In this document: piece by piece, positions 1-12,244 of the stretch
Layout of the letters: the number at the start of each line of letters is the position of its first letter
Numbering within the stretch: position 1 is the stretch's first letter
The notes under the pieces: generated by a model
The model's database searches: none
What the model was told of the DNA's origin: nothing
The model's input: the letters and a program-made list of their open reading frames with translations, nothing else
Program-made: the position numbers and the translations under genes
Assembly: GCA_963556495.2 (NCBI GenBank)
Contig: OY747714.1
Location: 51,655,041-51,719,040, forward strand
Length of the DNA stretch: 64,000 bases
Origin: Valencia hispanica
Taxonomy: Eukaryota; Chordata; Actinopteri; Cyprinodontiformes; Valenciidae
Direction of reading: 5' to 3'

Positions 1-1837
1 ACAGTTGTTGTTTTCGGCATGTAAACATACTTTTCGAGGGGTAGCACCGACAGATGCGCACTACGGTAGGACATTCTGAGGAGGTAGCACAGATCGTCAG
101 AACAGGGCTGTCAGCCATATAATAAAGAAATTAGACCGTATCACGTTATAACGTGATAGTTTATTGTAAAAACGTGAAAACTGTAAAAACGTGAAAACGT
201 CCGACCAGGGACTGGCGACGAGGGGGGGCGAGGGGGGCCACAGCCGGCCACCACGCGCCACCACCACCCTAGGCCAATCCCCACCGCCAACATCCCAGCG
301 CCCCACCCCTACCTCACATCGCAGGATCCGTATCCCGCTGAGCCACCGAGCAGGCACCACCCAACAATCCCAAACCTGGCACCCCTAAAAGAGGTGCCCC
401 AACCAACCAAGGGAAGACATCGGCCCAGCGCATCGGCCGACCGAAACCCCGGTCCCCCCTGGCCCGGCCAGGCACGCACCAGGTCCGAACCAGATTGACA
501 ACTGACGCACCAGTGTGCAGGGGCATCAGTCACTGGCGGGGAGTGACGGAGGGGAAATAGGCCCCCCATTAAATGTAAGGCCTGAGGTGCACCAGGCGAG
601 GGGGCAGCCCAAGACCCAACCTGACAGGTAGACAAAGACAGACACAGTCATACGTTTCCTCCCTTTTAGGCACATACATTCTCATTGACACACCAAGACA
701 CCCAAGAAAGGATGCTGTACTCTCACTCACACACCCCATACACTTTATGCTCCCAGGTCCAGGTACCGATGCCCCAGTAGAGCCACCAGCCCCCGGACCC
801 AGGAGATGGACCCCCTACCTTCTAGGACGGAGACAAGCAGACCGCCAAGGGCCCCACAGTGGCGAAGCAGCCCGACAGCCCAGGACCCCGACCTTCGGGT
901 GTGAAAAGACCCCTAGCCTCCATCCTCCCGCTCGAGTATGGTGTTGATGCGTGTTGTTATAATGTGCATTTAAAACAGAGGGGTGGGATGTGGGGGAGGC
1001 AGCCACACATCCCCCAACCCCCACCCCGAGCCCTCAGTGTCTATATGTGGTTTAACAGTGGGCACCGGCACCAGAGGTGAAGCTGATTGAACCGCTCCCC
1101 CTCTGGATGCCGAAAAGTGTGCCCACCCCAAAGTCCCTACATGTGTGTCGAGTGAGAATGTTATAAGTGGGAGTGTCTAAGTTGTATATTAAAATTGGGA
1201 CGCAGGACACCACGGGATAGCGAGGAGGGAAGCCCCTCCTCCCACCCCAGTGACGTGCCCATGCCCCAAGACCCTATATGAGTGGTAAAGTGATGGAGCG
1301 GGTGGACAGAGGTGTCCAGGGATGGGGAGGGAAGGACTGGGAGACAAAATGTCTTCCCAGGGAGCCAGCTCCCCCACTGACCCCAATAGGCGCCGCTGTT
1401 CACCGGGATCCACCAGGGGAGGGAGGCCATGGCACGTTCGACCCGGGGCCCACGGCCACAGCACCACAAAGCCCCACGGACCCCAAGGCAGTCCCCCCAG
1501 CCCCATCACAGAAGGAGAACTAACCCCACCCTGACATTCACTCTACTATCAGAACACAAAAGACACTAGACACCCAGGTTGAGTTAAGCCCCCCCCCCCC
1601 TCCCGCACACCCCTCCCCCCTCCCGCACACCCCTCCCCCCCGTCCAAGTGCCCTCGTAGGGGGAGAGCACCTGTCGCTAGATAGCAACAGCCTCCCCGCC
1701 AGCAAAGGAGGCCCCCAGCGCCACCTCCCAGCGCCACCTGCGCATCAGAGGCTTGGTGGTTTGTCTATTTTTTAGGATGGATTTAGTTTTTTTTCTTGAT
1801 ATCGTCCACAAACGTTTAGCAGAGTGAACATCAGAAT
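1..1837. other. No gene seen; GC-rich, probably interspersed-repeat sequence
   Basis: The short open frames here are proline/arginine-rich on both strands, overlap each other and carry no recognisable domain, so I call no gene. The first 190 bases are AT-rich; from about 200 to 1750 the DNA is rich in C and A on this strand. A C-rich stretch at 1590-1640 holds a short local duplication. The segment from about 900 to 1500 feels familiar as a dispersed element of fish genomes, but I cannot name the family. Confidence 0.35.
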
Positions 1838-2257
1838 GTTAGGGACAGGGGATACCATTTGTAAAGTCAAACAGTCAAAAGTTAATAGCAATAATTTGGG
1901 TTATTAAGCCTGTCATATGAGAAAAAATATTAGGGTCAATTTTTCAAAGTCATATTTGCATCTATGTTATTCAATATGGCAAAGTTTTAAATTAAATACT
2001 TAGTTAGCAAGCTAAACTAGCTAGCTAAATATATAGCTTTGATTTAATTCAGAGTTAAATATTTAGCTAGCCAGTTTAGCTATTTAACTAAATATTTAGT
2101 TTGAAACGGACATTTGTAAATGAATAAATAACATGGATGCAAATATGATTGAAAAATTAACCCCCATTTATTTATCTTGTAGCAGGTGAAATAGCCCAAA
2201 TTATTTCTGTTAACGTTTGACTGTGTAACTTTACAAACGGGACCCTAAATAGGGAAC
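1838..2257. mobile_element. Long foldback (palindromic) MITE-like element
   Basis: The left arm (about 1838-1970) and the reverse complement of the right arm (about 2110-2257) match over more than 120 bases with scattered differences. For example, ATTTGTAAAGT near 1857 pairs with ACTTTACAAACG near 2228, and the block around AATAATTTGGG is shared. The AT-rich centre (1990-2100) is itself partly self-complementary, with repeated TTAGCTAGC-type motifs. There is no coding capacity. This is the structure of a non-autonomous DNA element or foldback repeat. I could not settle a target-site duplication, so the exact ends are approximate. Confidence 0.65.
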
Positions 2258-2299
2258 TCTATCCCACTAGCTCCATGTTAGCCTGTCTTATCTACCTGT

Positions 2300-3010
2300 A
2301 GTAGAACCACAGTGCTGGTTCTGTTGGACCTCAGTGTTGACCATGATATATTATTAGAACGACTGGAGAGCTGGGTTGGACTCGCTGGTACAGGACTTGG
2401 CTGGTTCGAGTCTTACCTAAAGAACAGGGACTTCTTTGTTTCAAAAGGAAACAGAAATCACATGTGGGGTGCCCCAGGGCTCCATCCTGGGGCCCCTCTT
2501 ATTTAATATCTACATGCTCCCACTAGCCCAGATTATAACAACCAATAAGATTAGCTACCATAACTATGCAGATGATACTCAGCTCTACATTACGATGTCT
2601 CCAGGTGACTTTGAACCCATCCAAACCCTAAGTAAATGCATCGAACAAATCAATGGATGGATGTGTCATAACTTTCTCCAGCTGAACAGAAACAAAACAG
2701 AAGTAATTACTTTTGGACCTAAAGAGGAACGATCAACAATCGGCACACAGCTTCAGTTAATACAGCTAGAAACTATTGATCAGGTCTGAAATCTAGGTGT
2801 AGTAATGGACTCAGACCTGAACCTCCAGGGTCACATAAAGGTCAATAACAAGGTCAGCCTTCTATCACCTGAAGAACATTTCTAGGATTAAAGGATTAAT
2901 GACTTCTAAATACTTTTACTAGTTTATAAATCATTGAATGGCTTAGCACCAAAGTATGTTGAAGATCTACTGTTACTTTACCAACCCCACCAGACCACTC
3001 AGGTCCTCTA
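2300..3010 (+). mobile_element. L2-type LINE reverse-transcriptase fragment, broken
   Basis: Translation gives core motifs of an L2-like non-LTR reverse transcriptase: a degraded LLDLS..VDHDILLERL segment, [27 protein letters not shown] (catalytic YADD) and LNRNKTEV. The first part (2312-2440) and the second (2436-2789) lie in different frames, so there is a frameshift near 2440. An in-frame stop follows near 2787. Beyond that only scattered pieces remain, including one near 2925-2970 that reads like LVYKSLNGLAPKYVEDLL, so an internal deletion is likely. The copy is dead. Antisense relatives lie at 5870-6530 and 7290-7500. Confidence 0.8.
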
Positions 3011-3856
3011 ATTCCATTCCTTTGAGTAATGTTTTCATGTATCATATGTTTTGTGGTTTATCTAATCTGGTCTTTTTTTGATTTTGAACACCAGGAGGTG
3101 TAGAGAACAACAAAACAGATGCTGTGTTTGTTTGTGTCCATGAGTGTTTAGAGGATTGTATGAGTTGCACTTCTAGTAAAAAGCTTTCCAGATCAATCTA
3201 AACTCATTGCTCTCTGTTGGCCATTGCTCTATTGCTCCTTCAGCTTGTTGGAAATAAACTGTTGTCGACCAGAGACGTCACTGCAAAGGTAGGTAGACCC
3301 GCCAGGAAAGGTCTGCACCCCCTGCTGTCTTGGAGGGGAATTGCTTTGCAACACTGACGCACCAACTAACGTCTCCGTCAATATGTTTGAGTGTAAACTT
3401 GCTGACAGAGAAGTATAGACTAGGCTTAACCTGACTGGGGGTAACGGTGGGGTTGGGTGGGACAAATCGGTACCTCATGTCTCTCCTAGTGTCTCTCTGG
3501 CCTGGGGGCTTCTGCTCCTGTACTTGACTGCTGTCCTTCTCAGCATTGAACCATCTTTACACTTCCAGGGTACAATTAACACACAAACACACACTGAAAA
3601 CTTGATTTAATAAAGTTGAAAAAGAGAAACTTGCCAAGAGGCACTGTAACAAAAATATTAGCGTATGTAAATATTTGAGCCTACAGGTAAAATTGTGACT
3701 AATTCCTGGTTGGTTAGTAAAACTAATTCAGATTGCATCCATCAGATGCTGAACGAGTCGAGCCGCTGTAGAGAGGATTAGCTAAATGTATTAGCCTGAA
3801 ACAGGATTCAGGCTCAGGACTGGATGAGAGTCATTCCAGCCCAGAACCATTAATAC

Positions 3857-4397
3857 ATAATTATCAGGACAACATCTCTAAACATCCTGGTTACATATTT
3901 CCTGCTTATTGTTTTCCAACACCAAGTTAAGCAAGTTTATTTAACTCACGCGGAACGTTGGCCTTGTTGACTCCCGAAAACAGCAACAACAAAAGCACAG
4001 CTGGTGTGACGGCCATTTTGTTTGATCTCCTGGTCAAAAATATTCTCTATCCAATGCAGAAAACCCCACAGATAAAATGTGTTGGAATGAAACAGAAGAA
4101 CTAGGGAACATTTCCGGTCTTCCTGTAACAACCAGAAGGTCTAAAAATGGCTGCCAAATGTTTTGAACAGATTTGCATCCTGATGCAAATGTTAAAGACT
4201 TCCACTGAACTTCCTGGTTGTAAGGCAAGCCAAGGCAAATTTATTTGTTTAGTACATTTTCAGCAACAAGGCATTTCAAGGTGCTTTGGCTGTTTAGGGG
4301 ATAAAATAAAAGCAGTAATGAACCAAAAATAAAAACCTAAAACAAATTAGAAAAATAAAAAAACATTAAACATATGACTGTTATGACATTCCAGCTA
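3857..4397. repeat. 541-bp dispersed repeat block, copy A
   Basis: This block is nearly identical to 6533-7074 in the same orientation, from ATAATTATCAGGACAACAT through to GACATTCCAGCTATTA. It contains the segment around 4222-4300 (GGCAAATTTATTTGTTTAG onwards) that resembles a dispersed sequence common in teleosts. The small open frames inside it (a 61-residue + frame and two - frames) occur in both copies and have no domain. Downstream of this copy the sequence switches abruptly to LINE 5' sequence, whereas the second copy continues into other repeat DNA. Confidence 0.75.
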
Positions 4398-4403
4398 TTA
4401 TTC

Positions 4404-5817
4404 TACAATTGCGCTGCTCTGGGTGGCTGCATGTTGGGGTGGCTCTGTTGGCTACATATTAAGTTTTGGTTTTTTGTGCGTTGTTTCCTCTGTTTTCTTG
4501 AGGAAGATAATATATTTTTTACCTCTATAATTTCTACTTTTTGGTGCTGTGAAGCTGGAAGGATTTTTGCTGTAAATGTTTCACTTTTTGATAACTTGTT
4601 ATGATGCGTAACCATGGCAACAATATGGTTTACAACCGGGAGCAGCTGATTAACATAGCAAAAGCTAAAATAATATGTCAACTGAAGCCACAAATCCCTG
4701 ATGAGTTGATAAGGAGGAGACGTGGATGCAGAGCAGTAGCGAAAAGGAGACAGAGAAAGAGGAAGTTCAAGCCATCTCTTCCATCGATCATAATGGGCAA
4801 CGTAAGATCACTGGCTAACAAGATGGATGAACTCCAAGGACTACAAGGACTCAGCTAGAGTATCGGGAATGCAGTGTTATGTGTTTTACTGAGACATGGC
4901 TGCAGGATCATATCCCCGACTCCAACGTCTCTCTGCCAGGCTTCCTGACTGTGCGAGCAGACAGAGATCTGAAGACGAGCAGGAAAAGAAAAGGAGGTGG
5001 AGTAGCAGTGCTTGTGAACAACAGAAGGTGTCATCCAGGACATGTTACTGTGAAGTGTCGTCTCTGCAGCCCAGATATTGAACTCTTGGAAGTAACTTTT
5101 CGTCCATATTATTTACCAAGAGAGTTCACCAGTGTTATTTTGGCAGTTGTTTACATTCCACCTTTAGCCATTGCAGACCATGCACGTGATGTCATCAGTT
5201 CCGTTGTTGCTAAGCTACAAACCCAGCACCCGAATGCATTTGTGGCAATATCTGGTGATTTTAATCATGCCTAGCTCTCTACCACACTTCTAACCTTTCA
5301 ACAGTTTGTCAACTGCTCTACAAGAGAAAACAAGACCTTGGATTTATTTTATGCAAATGTTAAGGATGCATAGAAGTCCAAACCAAGACCTCCTCTGGGA
5401 CAATCAGATCACAATCTTGTTTTTCTCTGTTCAGAATATAAACCCCTTGTTCAGAGGCAACCTGTGACAAAACGGACTGTGAGAAAATGGTCACAGGAAG
5501 CTGAAGAAGCCCTGCAGGGTTGTTTTGCAACCACAGACTGGATGACTCTTTGTCAAGCACATGGAGAGGACATCAATGCCATGACTGAGTGTGTGACTGA
5601 CTATATAAACTTCTGTGTGGACAACATCATCCCCACCAGAACAGTGAGATGCTTCCCTAATAACAAACCCTGGATCACCAGTGACCTGAAGGAACTGCTA
5701 AACAAGAAAAAAAGAGCCTTCAGGGAGAAAAACTGGGAATTACTGAGGAGTATACAGAAGCATACAGGAAGAAGCTGGAGAAAAAACTAAAGAGGAACAA
5801 TATCAGAGATGTCTGGT
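4404..5817 (+). mobile_element. Non-LTR retrotransposon fragment with APE-type endonuclease
   Basis: The reading runs from an upstream region (4374-4600) into a basic segment (RRRGCRAVAKRRQRKRKF), then IMGNVRSLANKMDELQ, CFTETWLQDHIPD, GGGVAVLVNN, VVYIPP, ISGDFNH and a later SDHNLVF. These are the N, E/TETW, GDFN and SDH signatures of apurinic-type LINE endonucleases. The frame is broken by stops near 4857, 5272 and 5369. The post-endonuclease linker (5464-5790, with FCVDNIIP and NNKPWIT) is open. The element stops before its reverse transcriptase, at a G-run near 5841. It looks like a truncated copy that replaced the middle of repeat block A/B. Confidence 0.75.
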
Positions 5818-5840
5818 CAGAATTAGAGGACCTGATTGGT

Positions 5841-5863
5841 CTGGGGGGGGGGGGGGGGGGGGG
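5841..5863 (+). repeat. Poly-G run
   Basis: An uninterrupted run of about 22 G follows GATTGGTCT. The matching place in the second repeat copy (about 7279-7287) has only 8-9 G, so the run has expanded in this copy or is an assembly or polymerase-slippage artefact. Confidence 0.8.
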
Positions 5864-6530
5864 GTTGCTATAGTAACAGTAGATCTTCAACATACTTTGG
5901 TGCTAAGCCATTCAATGATTAATAAACTAGTAAAAGTATTTAGAAGTCTATTCTCTGAGCTACAGGGAGCCAGTGTAAGGACTTTAGAACTGGGGTGATG
6001 TGCTCTACTTTCCTGGTTCTAGTGAGGAACACGAGCAGCAGCGTTCTGGATCAGCTGCAGCTGTCTGATTGACTTTTTAGGCAGACCTGTGAAGACGCTG
6101 TTGCAGTAATCAATCCGACTAAAGATAAACGCATGGATGAGTTTTTCTAGGTCCTGTTGCGACATCAGTCCTTTAATCCTAGAAATGTTCTTCAGGTGAT
6201 AGAAGGCTGACCTTGTTGTTGACCTTTATGTGACCCTGGAGGTTCAGGTCTGAGTCCATTACTACACCTAGATTTCAGGCCTGATCAGTAGTTTCTAGCT
6301 GGATTAACTGAAGCTGTGTGCTGACTGTTGATCGTTCCTCTTTAGGTCTAAAGTAATTACTTCTGTTTTGTTTCTGTTCAGCTGGAGAAAGTTATGCATT
6401 TACTTAGTGTTTGGATGGGTTCAAAGTCAACTGGTGACATCGTAATATAGAGCTGAGTATCATCTGCATAGTTATGGTAGCTAATCTTATTGGTTGTTAT
6501 AATCTGGGCTAGTGGGAGAATGTAGATATT
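5864..6530 (-). mobile_element. Antisense L2 LINE 3' fragment
   Basis: The reverse complement of this segment matches the L2 fragment at 2499-2970. The shared pieces include the primer-like motifs around the YADD region (6455-6480, reversed), the LNRNKTEV region and the NGLAPKYVEDL region (5885-5930, reversed). It ends exactly where repeat block A' begins (AATAATTATCAG, 6530). It runs on the - strand and has several disruptions. It shares its start with the shorter copy at 7252-7500. Confidence 0.75.
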
Positions 6531-6532
6531 AA

Positions 6533-7074
6533 ATAATTATCAGGACAACATCTCTGAACATCCTGGTAACATATTTCCTCCTTATTGTTTTCCAACATCA
6601 AGTTAAGCTAGTTTATTAAACTCACGCGGAACGTCGGCCTTGTTGACTCCCAAAAACAGCAACAACAACAAAAGCACAGCTGGTGTGACGGCCATTTTGT
6701 TTTATCTCCTGGTCAAAAATATTCTTTATCCAATGCAGAAAACCCCACAGATAAAATGTGTTGGAATGAAACAGAAGAACTAGGGAACATTTCCGGTCTT
6801 CCTGTAACAACCAGAAGGTCTAAAAATGGCTGCCAAATGTTTTGAACAGATTTGCATCCTGATGCAAATGTTAAAGACTTCCACTGAAGTTCCTGGTTGT
6901 AAGGCAAGCCAAGGCAAATTTATTTGTTTAGTACATTTTCAGCAACAAGGCATTTCAAGGTGCTTTGGCTGTTTAGGGGATAAAATAAAAGCAGTAATGA
7001 ACCAAAAATAAAAACCTAAAACACATCAGAAACATAAAAAACATTAAACATATGACTGTTATGACATTCCAGCT
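6533..7074. repeat. 541-bp dispersed repeat block, copy A'
   Basis: Second copy of the 3857-4397 block, differing by scattered substitutions and a 3-base AAC gain near 6662. It continues into 7075-7252, which is absent next to the first copy. The two copies therefore come from a larger unit that was interrupted or replaced at the first site. Confidence 0.75.
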
Positions 7075-7251
7075 ATTACTGTTCAATTACTCCCAGTTAG
7101 CTCTAAACAGATCCGTTTATAGTTGTGATTTAAAGGAACTCAGTGTTTCAGCAGCTTTGCAGTTTTCTGGAAGTTTGTTCCAGATTAGAGGAGCATAGAA
7201 ACTGAAAGCTGCTTCTCCATGTTTGGTTCTGATTCTAGGGATGTTGAGTCG

Positions 7252-7500
7252 ACTGGAATTAGAGGACCTGATTGGTCTGGGGGGGGGTTGCTATAGTAAC
7301 AGTAGATCTTTAATATACTTTGGTGCTAAGCCATTCAATGATTAATAAACTAGTAAAAGTATTTAGAAGTCTATTCTCTGAGCTACAGGGAGCCAGGGTA
7401 AGGACTTTAGAACTGGGGTGATGTGCTCTACTTTCCTGGTTCTAGTGAGGAACACGAGCAGCAGCGTTCTGGATCAGCTGCTTCTGTCTGATTGACTTTT
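7252..7500 (-). mobile_element. Short antisense L2 LINE fragment
   Basis: This repeats the segment at 5818-6075 almost base for base (GAATTAGAGGACCTGATTGG, then GTAGATCTTTAATATACTTTGG). On the - strand it ends in a peptide QLIQNAAARV, which is typical of the region downstream of the catalytic core in L2-type LINEs. Only about 250 bases remain. Confidence 0.65.
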
Positions 7501-8995
7501 TTTGTAAGGAGAGAAAAGGTGAAAAGCTTAAGCGCTGTGAATACTTCCATACAGTTCGGGTTCTGATCATTGAGGCGTGGATCCACAGGTTGACTGAGGT
7601 TCCATCAGGTGCATCCATGCATGTTACAGGAAGGTGTTCTGATTGGTCCACCTATATGATGTAAATCGGGTGTGCACAGCGGCACCATTGTGTTACACTT
7701 CCTGTTCCTGTATATCCCTGGAATGAAGCCTGAAGCAGAAATGTTTCTGTTCCTACCGCTGGTTCTGGACGCGCTCTGGTCCATCACATCATGGCACACT
7801 GATGCAGGTCTCTGGGTAGCGCACACAAAGCATTCATGACGAAATCCAAAACAAATGCAATAAATGAAATTAAAATGACACGTTACGTTTAACGCAATTT
7901 CACACATATATCAAGAACAAACTGATAAAAAAGTGGAACGAAGACAAAACTTTTAAACATAGAGAAATCATGAAAAGGTTGGGCTGAAAATAAACGTTTT
8001 AGGGTGAATTTAAAGAAGATTGACCGTCAGGGTTTCTTCAGGGATGATGCTTTAAAGACGAGAGCAGCGAAAAGATTTTTAACTCCTACAGAAAATCTGG
8101 TTTTTATTTACATTTACATAGAAATGACTGTAGTCAGGATGAGTTTAATCTCTGAACCAATAATCCTGCAGAGCTTCACTGTTTGATCTAGTTTTCCTGT
8201 CAGTTTGAGGGGGACTTAAACTGTCTGTATATACAGTTGAACTAACCCAAACTGACCCGTTAGCGCCATCTTGTGGAGGTTTCTGTGTGGTGCAGGGAGG
8301 CGGAGCTTCTCCGTTCTGAGTCTGTGTATGAATGGGATGTAAGACAATAAAACTGCTTTATTACATGAGATTTATAGAAACTATCATAAAACAGCTCATC
8401 TCTGAAGTCTTTCACAAGAACCATTTTTATTCCTCATACCTAATGATGTCCAGCAGGTGGCGCACTGCCTGAATGCTTTATCAGATCTTCAGCTTCATGC
8501 ATCTCATCAGTTTCAGCCTGAAATCGGATTATTTTCTCCATGACAACCTTCAGCTGTTTCACTTCAATCCGACTTTATCTAGAAACATTCCAACGGTTAG
8601 AGCAACAGAGAGCAGCTGCAGAGGAGAGTATTATGGGCTGTCAGGTGAAGCAGGTTTAGTTCCTACGGCTTTATTCACACAGAAGATCGTTTATAGAGCT
8701 GGAGAGGAAGAGATGAGGCAAAGACAATAACATTAAACACAATTATACATTAAAATGACAAAAAATTATAAATAAAGAGAAAAATTTAAATGCAGATAGG
8801 ATCAAAATGTAGCTGGTTTCCACCTGAGCTTCCATTAGATCATCCCAGCTGTTGATCAGAGGAAAAACACCGAGACAGACAGGAAAAACAGGATAAACAC
8901 AGAAACTACTAGCAGTTATTCAGACAGACTCCAAGTGTTAATCCGTTTATATATCTGTGAAAAACACGTCTAGATTCACTGACTTTTAGTCCAGT
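7501..8995. other. No gene recognised
   Basis: AT-rich DNA with only short open frames and no domain or paired splice signals that I can support. I see no long repeat. Confidence 0.4.
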
Positions 8996-9150
8996 ATGAG
9001 ACTTACTGGGAGGTTTTTACTTTACTGGGATGTTTATACTTTACTGGGATGTTTATACTTTACTGGGATGTTTATACTTTACTGGGAGGTTTATACTTTA
9101 CTGGGATGTTTATACTTTACTGGGAGGTTTATACTTTACTGGGAGGTTTG
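8996..9150 (+). repeat. 19-bp minisatellite
   Basis: About eight copies of a unit close to TTTATACTTTACTGGGATG, with GGGAGG variants. The 64-residue open frame over it is a by-product of the repeat. Confidence 0.85.
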
Positions 9151-9779
9151 TTGTCGTTTTATTACATCTGACGTTGTTATAATTAAATGATCTATAGAAA
9201 TAAAACGAAGGAGGACAGAGAGCGTCATCAGGAGGATCTTTATGGTCTCACCTGGAGCAGGTTCATCCTCCTTTAGCCCACAGAGGTCACCGCAGGGTCA
9301 GGAGTCCGGCCCTCGACCCAAACCAGTTGGTCCATGTTCCTGCAAGGAGAAGTTCTGGGAACCATCGGACAGCTCGACTTCCCAGCAGGGTCACCCTGAG
9401 GTCAGACTCTAAATGACCCTCCAGGTGACCCTAACTAGCCTTCTATGACCTCTGTGTTCTGTTTCATGCAGTGAGATGATGGTTTCCCGACCCAGCCGGA
9501 GAGACGGGCGGTTCTGGAGCAAAGACCGGGTCCATCCTGGTACCGGATGGGTTCCCTGCAGAGGAGGCTTTTCTATGGGGGCTTCCAGGAGGTTAGAGCT
9601 GGTTCCCTTCTAGAGAAGGCAGGATGTTAGTGGAAGAAAGAAGACCTGGTGGAGGCGGACCCTTCTGGGCCTCCATGACTGCATCAGGAGGTGGTGGAGT
9701 CCTTCAGAACACGGCCGGTTCTGCTGCTGTGAGGTTCTGCTGGTATCAAACACTGGAGCTGGGGGAAGGTGGGTTGTAG
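9151..9779. other. No gene recognised
   Basis: Unique-looking GC-moderate sequence. It holds a few short frames but nothing with a recognisable motif. Confidence 0.35.
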
Positions 9780-11572
9780 CAGAGGCCATCCTGGAGGTTC
9801 CTGGGACCAGAAGACTTTCCAGGAGGTTCCTGGGACCAGAAGGCTGTCCTGGGTGTTCCTGGGACCAGAAGGCCATCCTGGAGGTTCCTGGGACCAGAAG
9901 ACTTTCCTGGAGGTACCTGGGACCAGAAGGCCGTCCCGAAGGGTTCTGGGACCTGAGAGGTTTCCTGGAGGTTCCTGGGACCAGGAGGTCGCCCTGAAGG
10001 GTTCTGGGACCAGAAGGCCATACCCTGGAGGTTCCTGGGACCAGAAGACTTTCCTGGAGGTTCCTGGGACCAGACGTCCGTCCTGGAGGGTTCTGGGACC
10101 AGAGAGGTTTCCTGAAGGGTTCTGGGACCAGAGAGGTTTCCTGGAGGTTCCTGGGACCAGGAAGGCCATCCTGGAGGTTCCTGGGACCAGAAGGCCGTCC
10201 TGAAGGGTTCTGGGACCAGAAGGCCAAACCCTGGAGGTTCCTGGGACCAGAAGGCTTTCCTGGAGGTTCCTGGGACCAGACGGCCGTCCTGGAGGGTTCT
10301 GGGACCAGAAGGCCTTTCCTGGAGGTTCCTGGGACCAGAAGACTTTCCTGGAGGTTCCTGGGACCAGACGGCTTTCCTGGAGGTATCTGGGACCAGAAGA
10401 CTTTCCTGGAGGATCCTGGGACCAGACGGCCGTCCTGAAGGGTTCTGGGACCAGAGAGGTTTCCTGGAGGTATCTGGGACCAGAAGGCCATCCTGGAGGT
10501 TCCTGGGACCAGAAGGCCATCCTGGAGGTTCCTGGGACCAGAAGGCTTTCCTGGAGGTATCTGGGACCAGAAGGACATCCTGGAGGTTCCTGGGACCAGA
10601 AGGCCTTTCCTGGAGGTTCCTGGGACCAGAAGACTTTCCTGGAGGTTCCTGGGACCAGACGGCTTTCCTGGAGGTATCTGGGACCAGAAGACTTTCCTGG
10701 AGGATCCTGGGACCAGACGGCCGTTCTGAAGGGTTCTGGGACCAGAGAGGTTTCCTGGAGGTTCCTGGGACCAGAAGGCCATCCTGGAGGTTCCTGGGAC
10801 CAGAAGGCCATCCTGGAGGTTCCTGGGACCAGAAGGCTTTCCTGGAGGTATCTGGGACCAGAAGGACATCCTGGAGGTTCCTGGGACCAGGAAGGCAGTG
10901 CTGGAGGTTCCTGGGACCAGAAGGCCATCCTGGAGGTTCCTGGGACCAGAAGGCCGTCCTGAAGGGTTTTGGGACCAGAGAGGTTTCCTGGAGGTTCCTG
11001 GGACCAGAAGGCGTTTCCTGGAGGTTCCTGGGACCAGAAGGACATCCTGGAGGTTCCTGGGACCACAAGGCTGTCCTGGAGATTCCTGGGACCAAAAAGA
11101 CTGTCCTGGAGGTTCCTGGGACCTAAAAGACTGTCCTGGAGATTCCTGGGACCAGAAGGCTGTCCTGGAGGTTCCTGGGAGCAGAAGGCCTTTCCTGGAG
11201 GTTCCTGGGACCAGAAGGCTGTCCTGGAGGTTCCTGGGACCACAAGGCTGTCCTGGAGGTTCCTGGGACCAAAAAGGCTGTCCTGGAGGTTCCTGGGACC
11301 AAAAAGACTGTCCTGGAGGTTCCTGGGACCAGAAGGCCTTTCCTGGAGGTTCCTGGGACCACAAGGCTGTCCTGGAGGTTCCTGGGACCAAAAAGACTGT
11401 CCTGGAGGTTCCTGGGACCAGAAGGCTGTCCTGGAGGTTCCTGGGAGCAGAAGGCCTTTCCTGGAGGTTCCTGGGACCAGAAGGCTGTCCTGGAGGTTCC
11501 TGGGACCACAAGGCTGTCCTGGAGGTTCCTGGGACCAAAAAGACTGTCCTGGAGGTTCCTGGGACCAGAAAA
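9780..11572. repeat. 29-bp minisatellite, about 60 copies
   Basis: Units such as GGTTCCTGGGACCAGAAGG plus CCATCCTGGA repeat every 29 bases with 30-base variants. Because 29 is not a multiple of 3 and the unit lacks stops on the - strand, three - frames stay open for 449-642 codons. These are not genes. Inside the array a 291-bp higher-order block is duplicated in tandem (10311-10601 and 10602-10892). A block carrying the rare GGGAGCAG variant recurs about 266 bp apart (11177 and 11443). Confidence 0.92.
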
Positions 11573-12240
11573 GTGTCCTCTGTCTATCAGGGCTGGAATA
11601 ATGTCCAGAACTCCAGGACTCAGAGTTCTGTTCTCTCTCTCTCCCCCTACTGGCAGCTGTGAGGAAGAGAAACAGGAGGAATTATTTTACAGTTATAAAT
11701 AAATAAAAATGTAGCGAAGCTTCATTTTACATCCAGTTAATTGTTACTTAAACTGCTTTGAAGAAAAAGCTCAAAAATGATCCAAACAAAAGTAACAAAG
11801 ACGTGAGAAATGATCCCATCCTGGTTCTGCTTCAGGAATGATTCACTCTGAACACCAGATTTAAGTTCTGCAGACTTTCTGGTTTTAATAAGCTCCTCCT
11901 ATTAAAATATGATATGGGTCAGTTTCCACTGTGAAGTCAGAACTTTCTGATAAACCAAAACTAGTGAAAACATCCCAGCAATCCGTCTGATTCTAACACT
12001 ACTTTATGGGTCCAGTCCTGGTTCTGGATTAACCCCCACATGTTTACATTTCATTCTACTGAACTTTGTTTCCGGCTTTAAATTCCTCTGAAGATCTGTT
12101 GTCTTCATGAGCCTTAATGCTCCACCAGCAAACAGAGAAAAACAATAAATTATTATCCATGTTGGGGGGCAGCTGGGGGTCAGGGGGCACCACAGAGCCA
12201 ATGGTTAGAACCGGGCCTGGTCTGCAGAAACCCCTCACAT
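11573..12240. other. No gene recognised between two arrays
   Basis: AT-moderate sequence with no convincing coding or repeat structure. Confidence 0.35.
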
Positions 12241-12244
12241 GAAG

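Noticed and set aside
9610..11538. 642-residue - strand open frame and its two companions
   Set aside because: Entirely explained by a 29-bp stop-free repeat unit; all three - strand frames are open in the same region.
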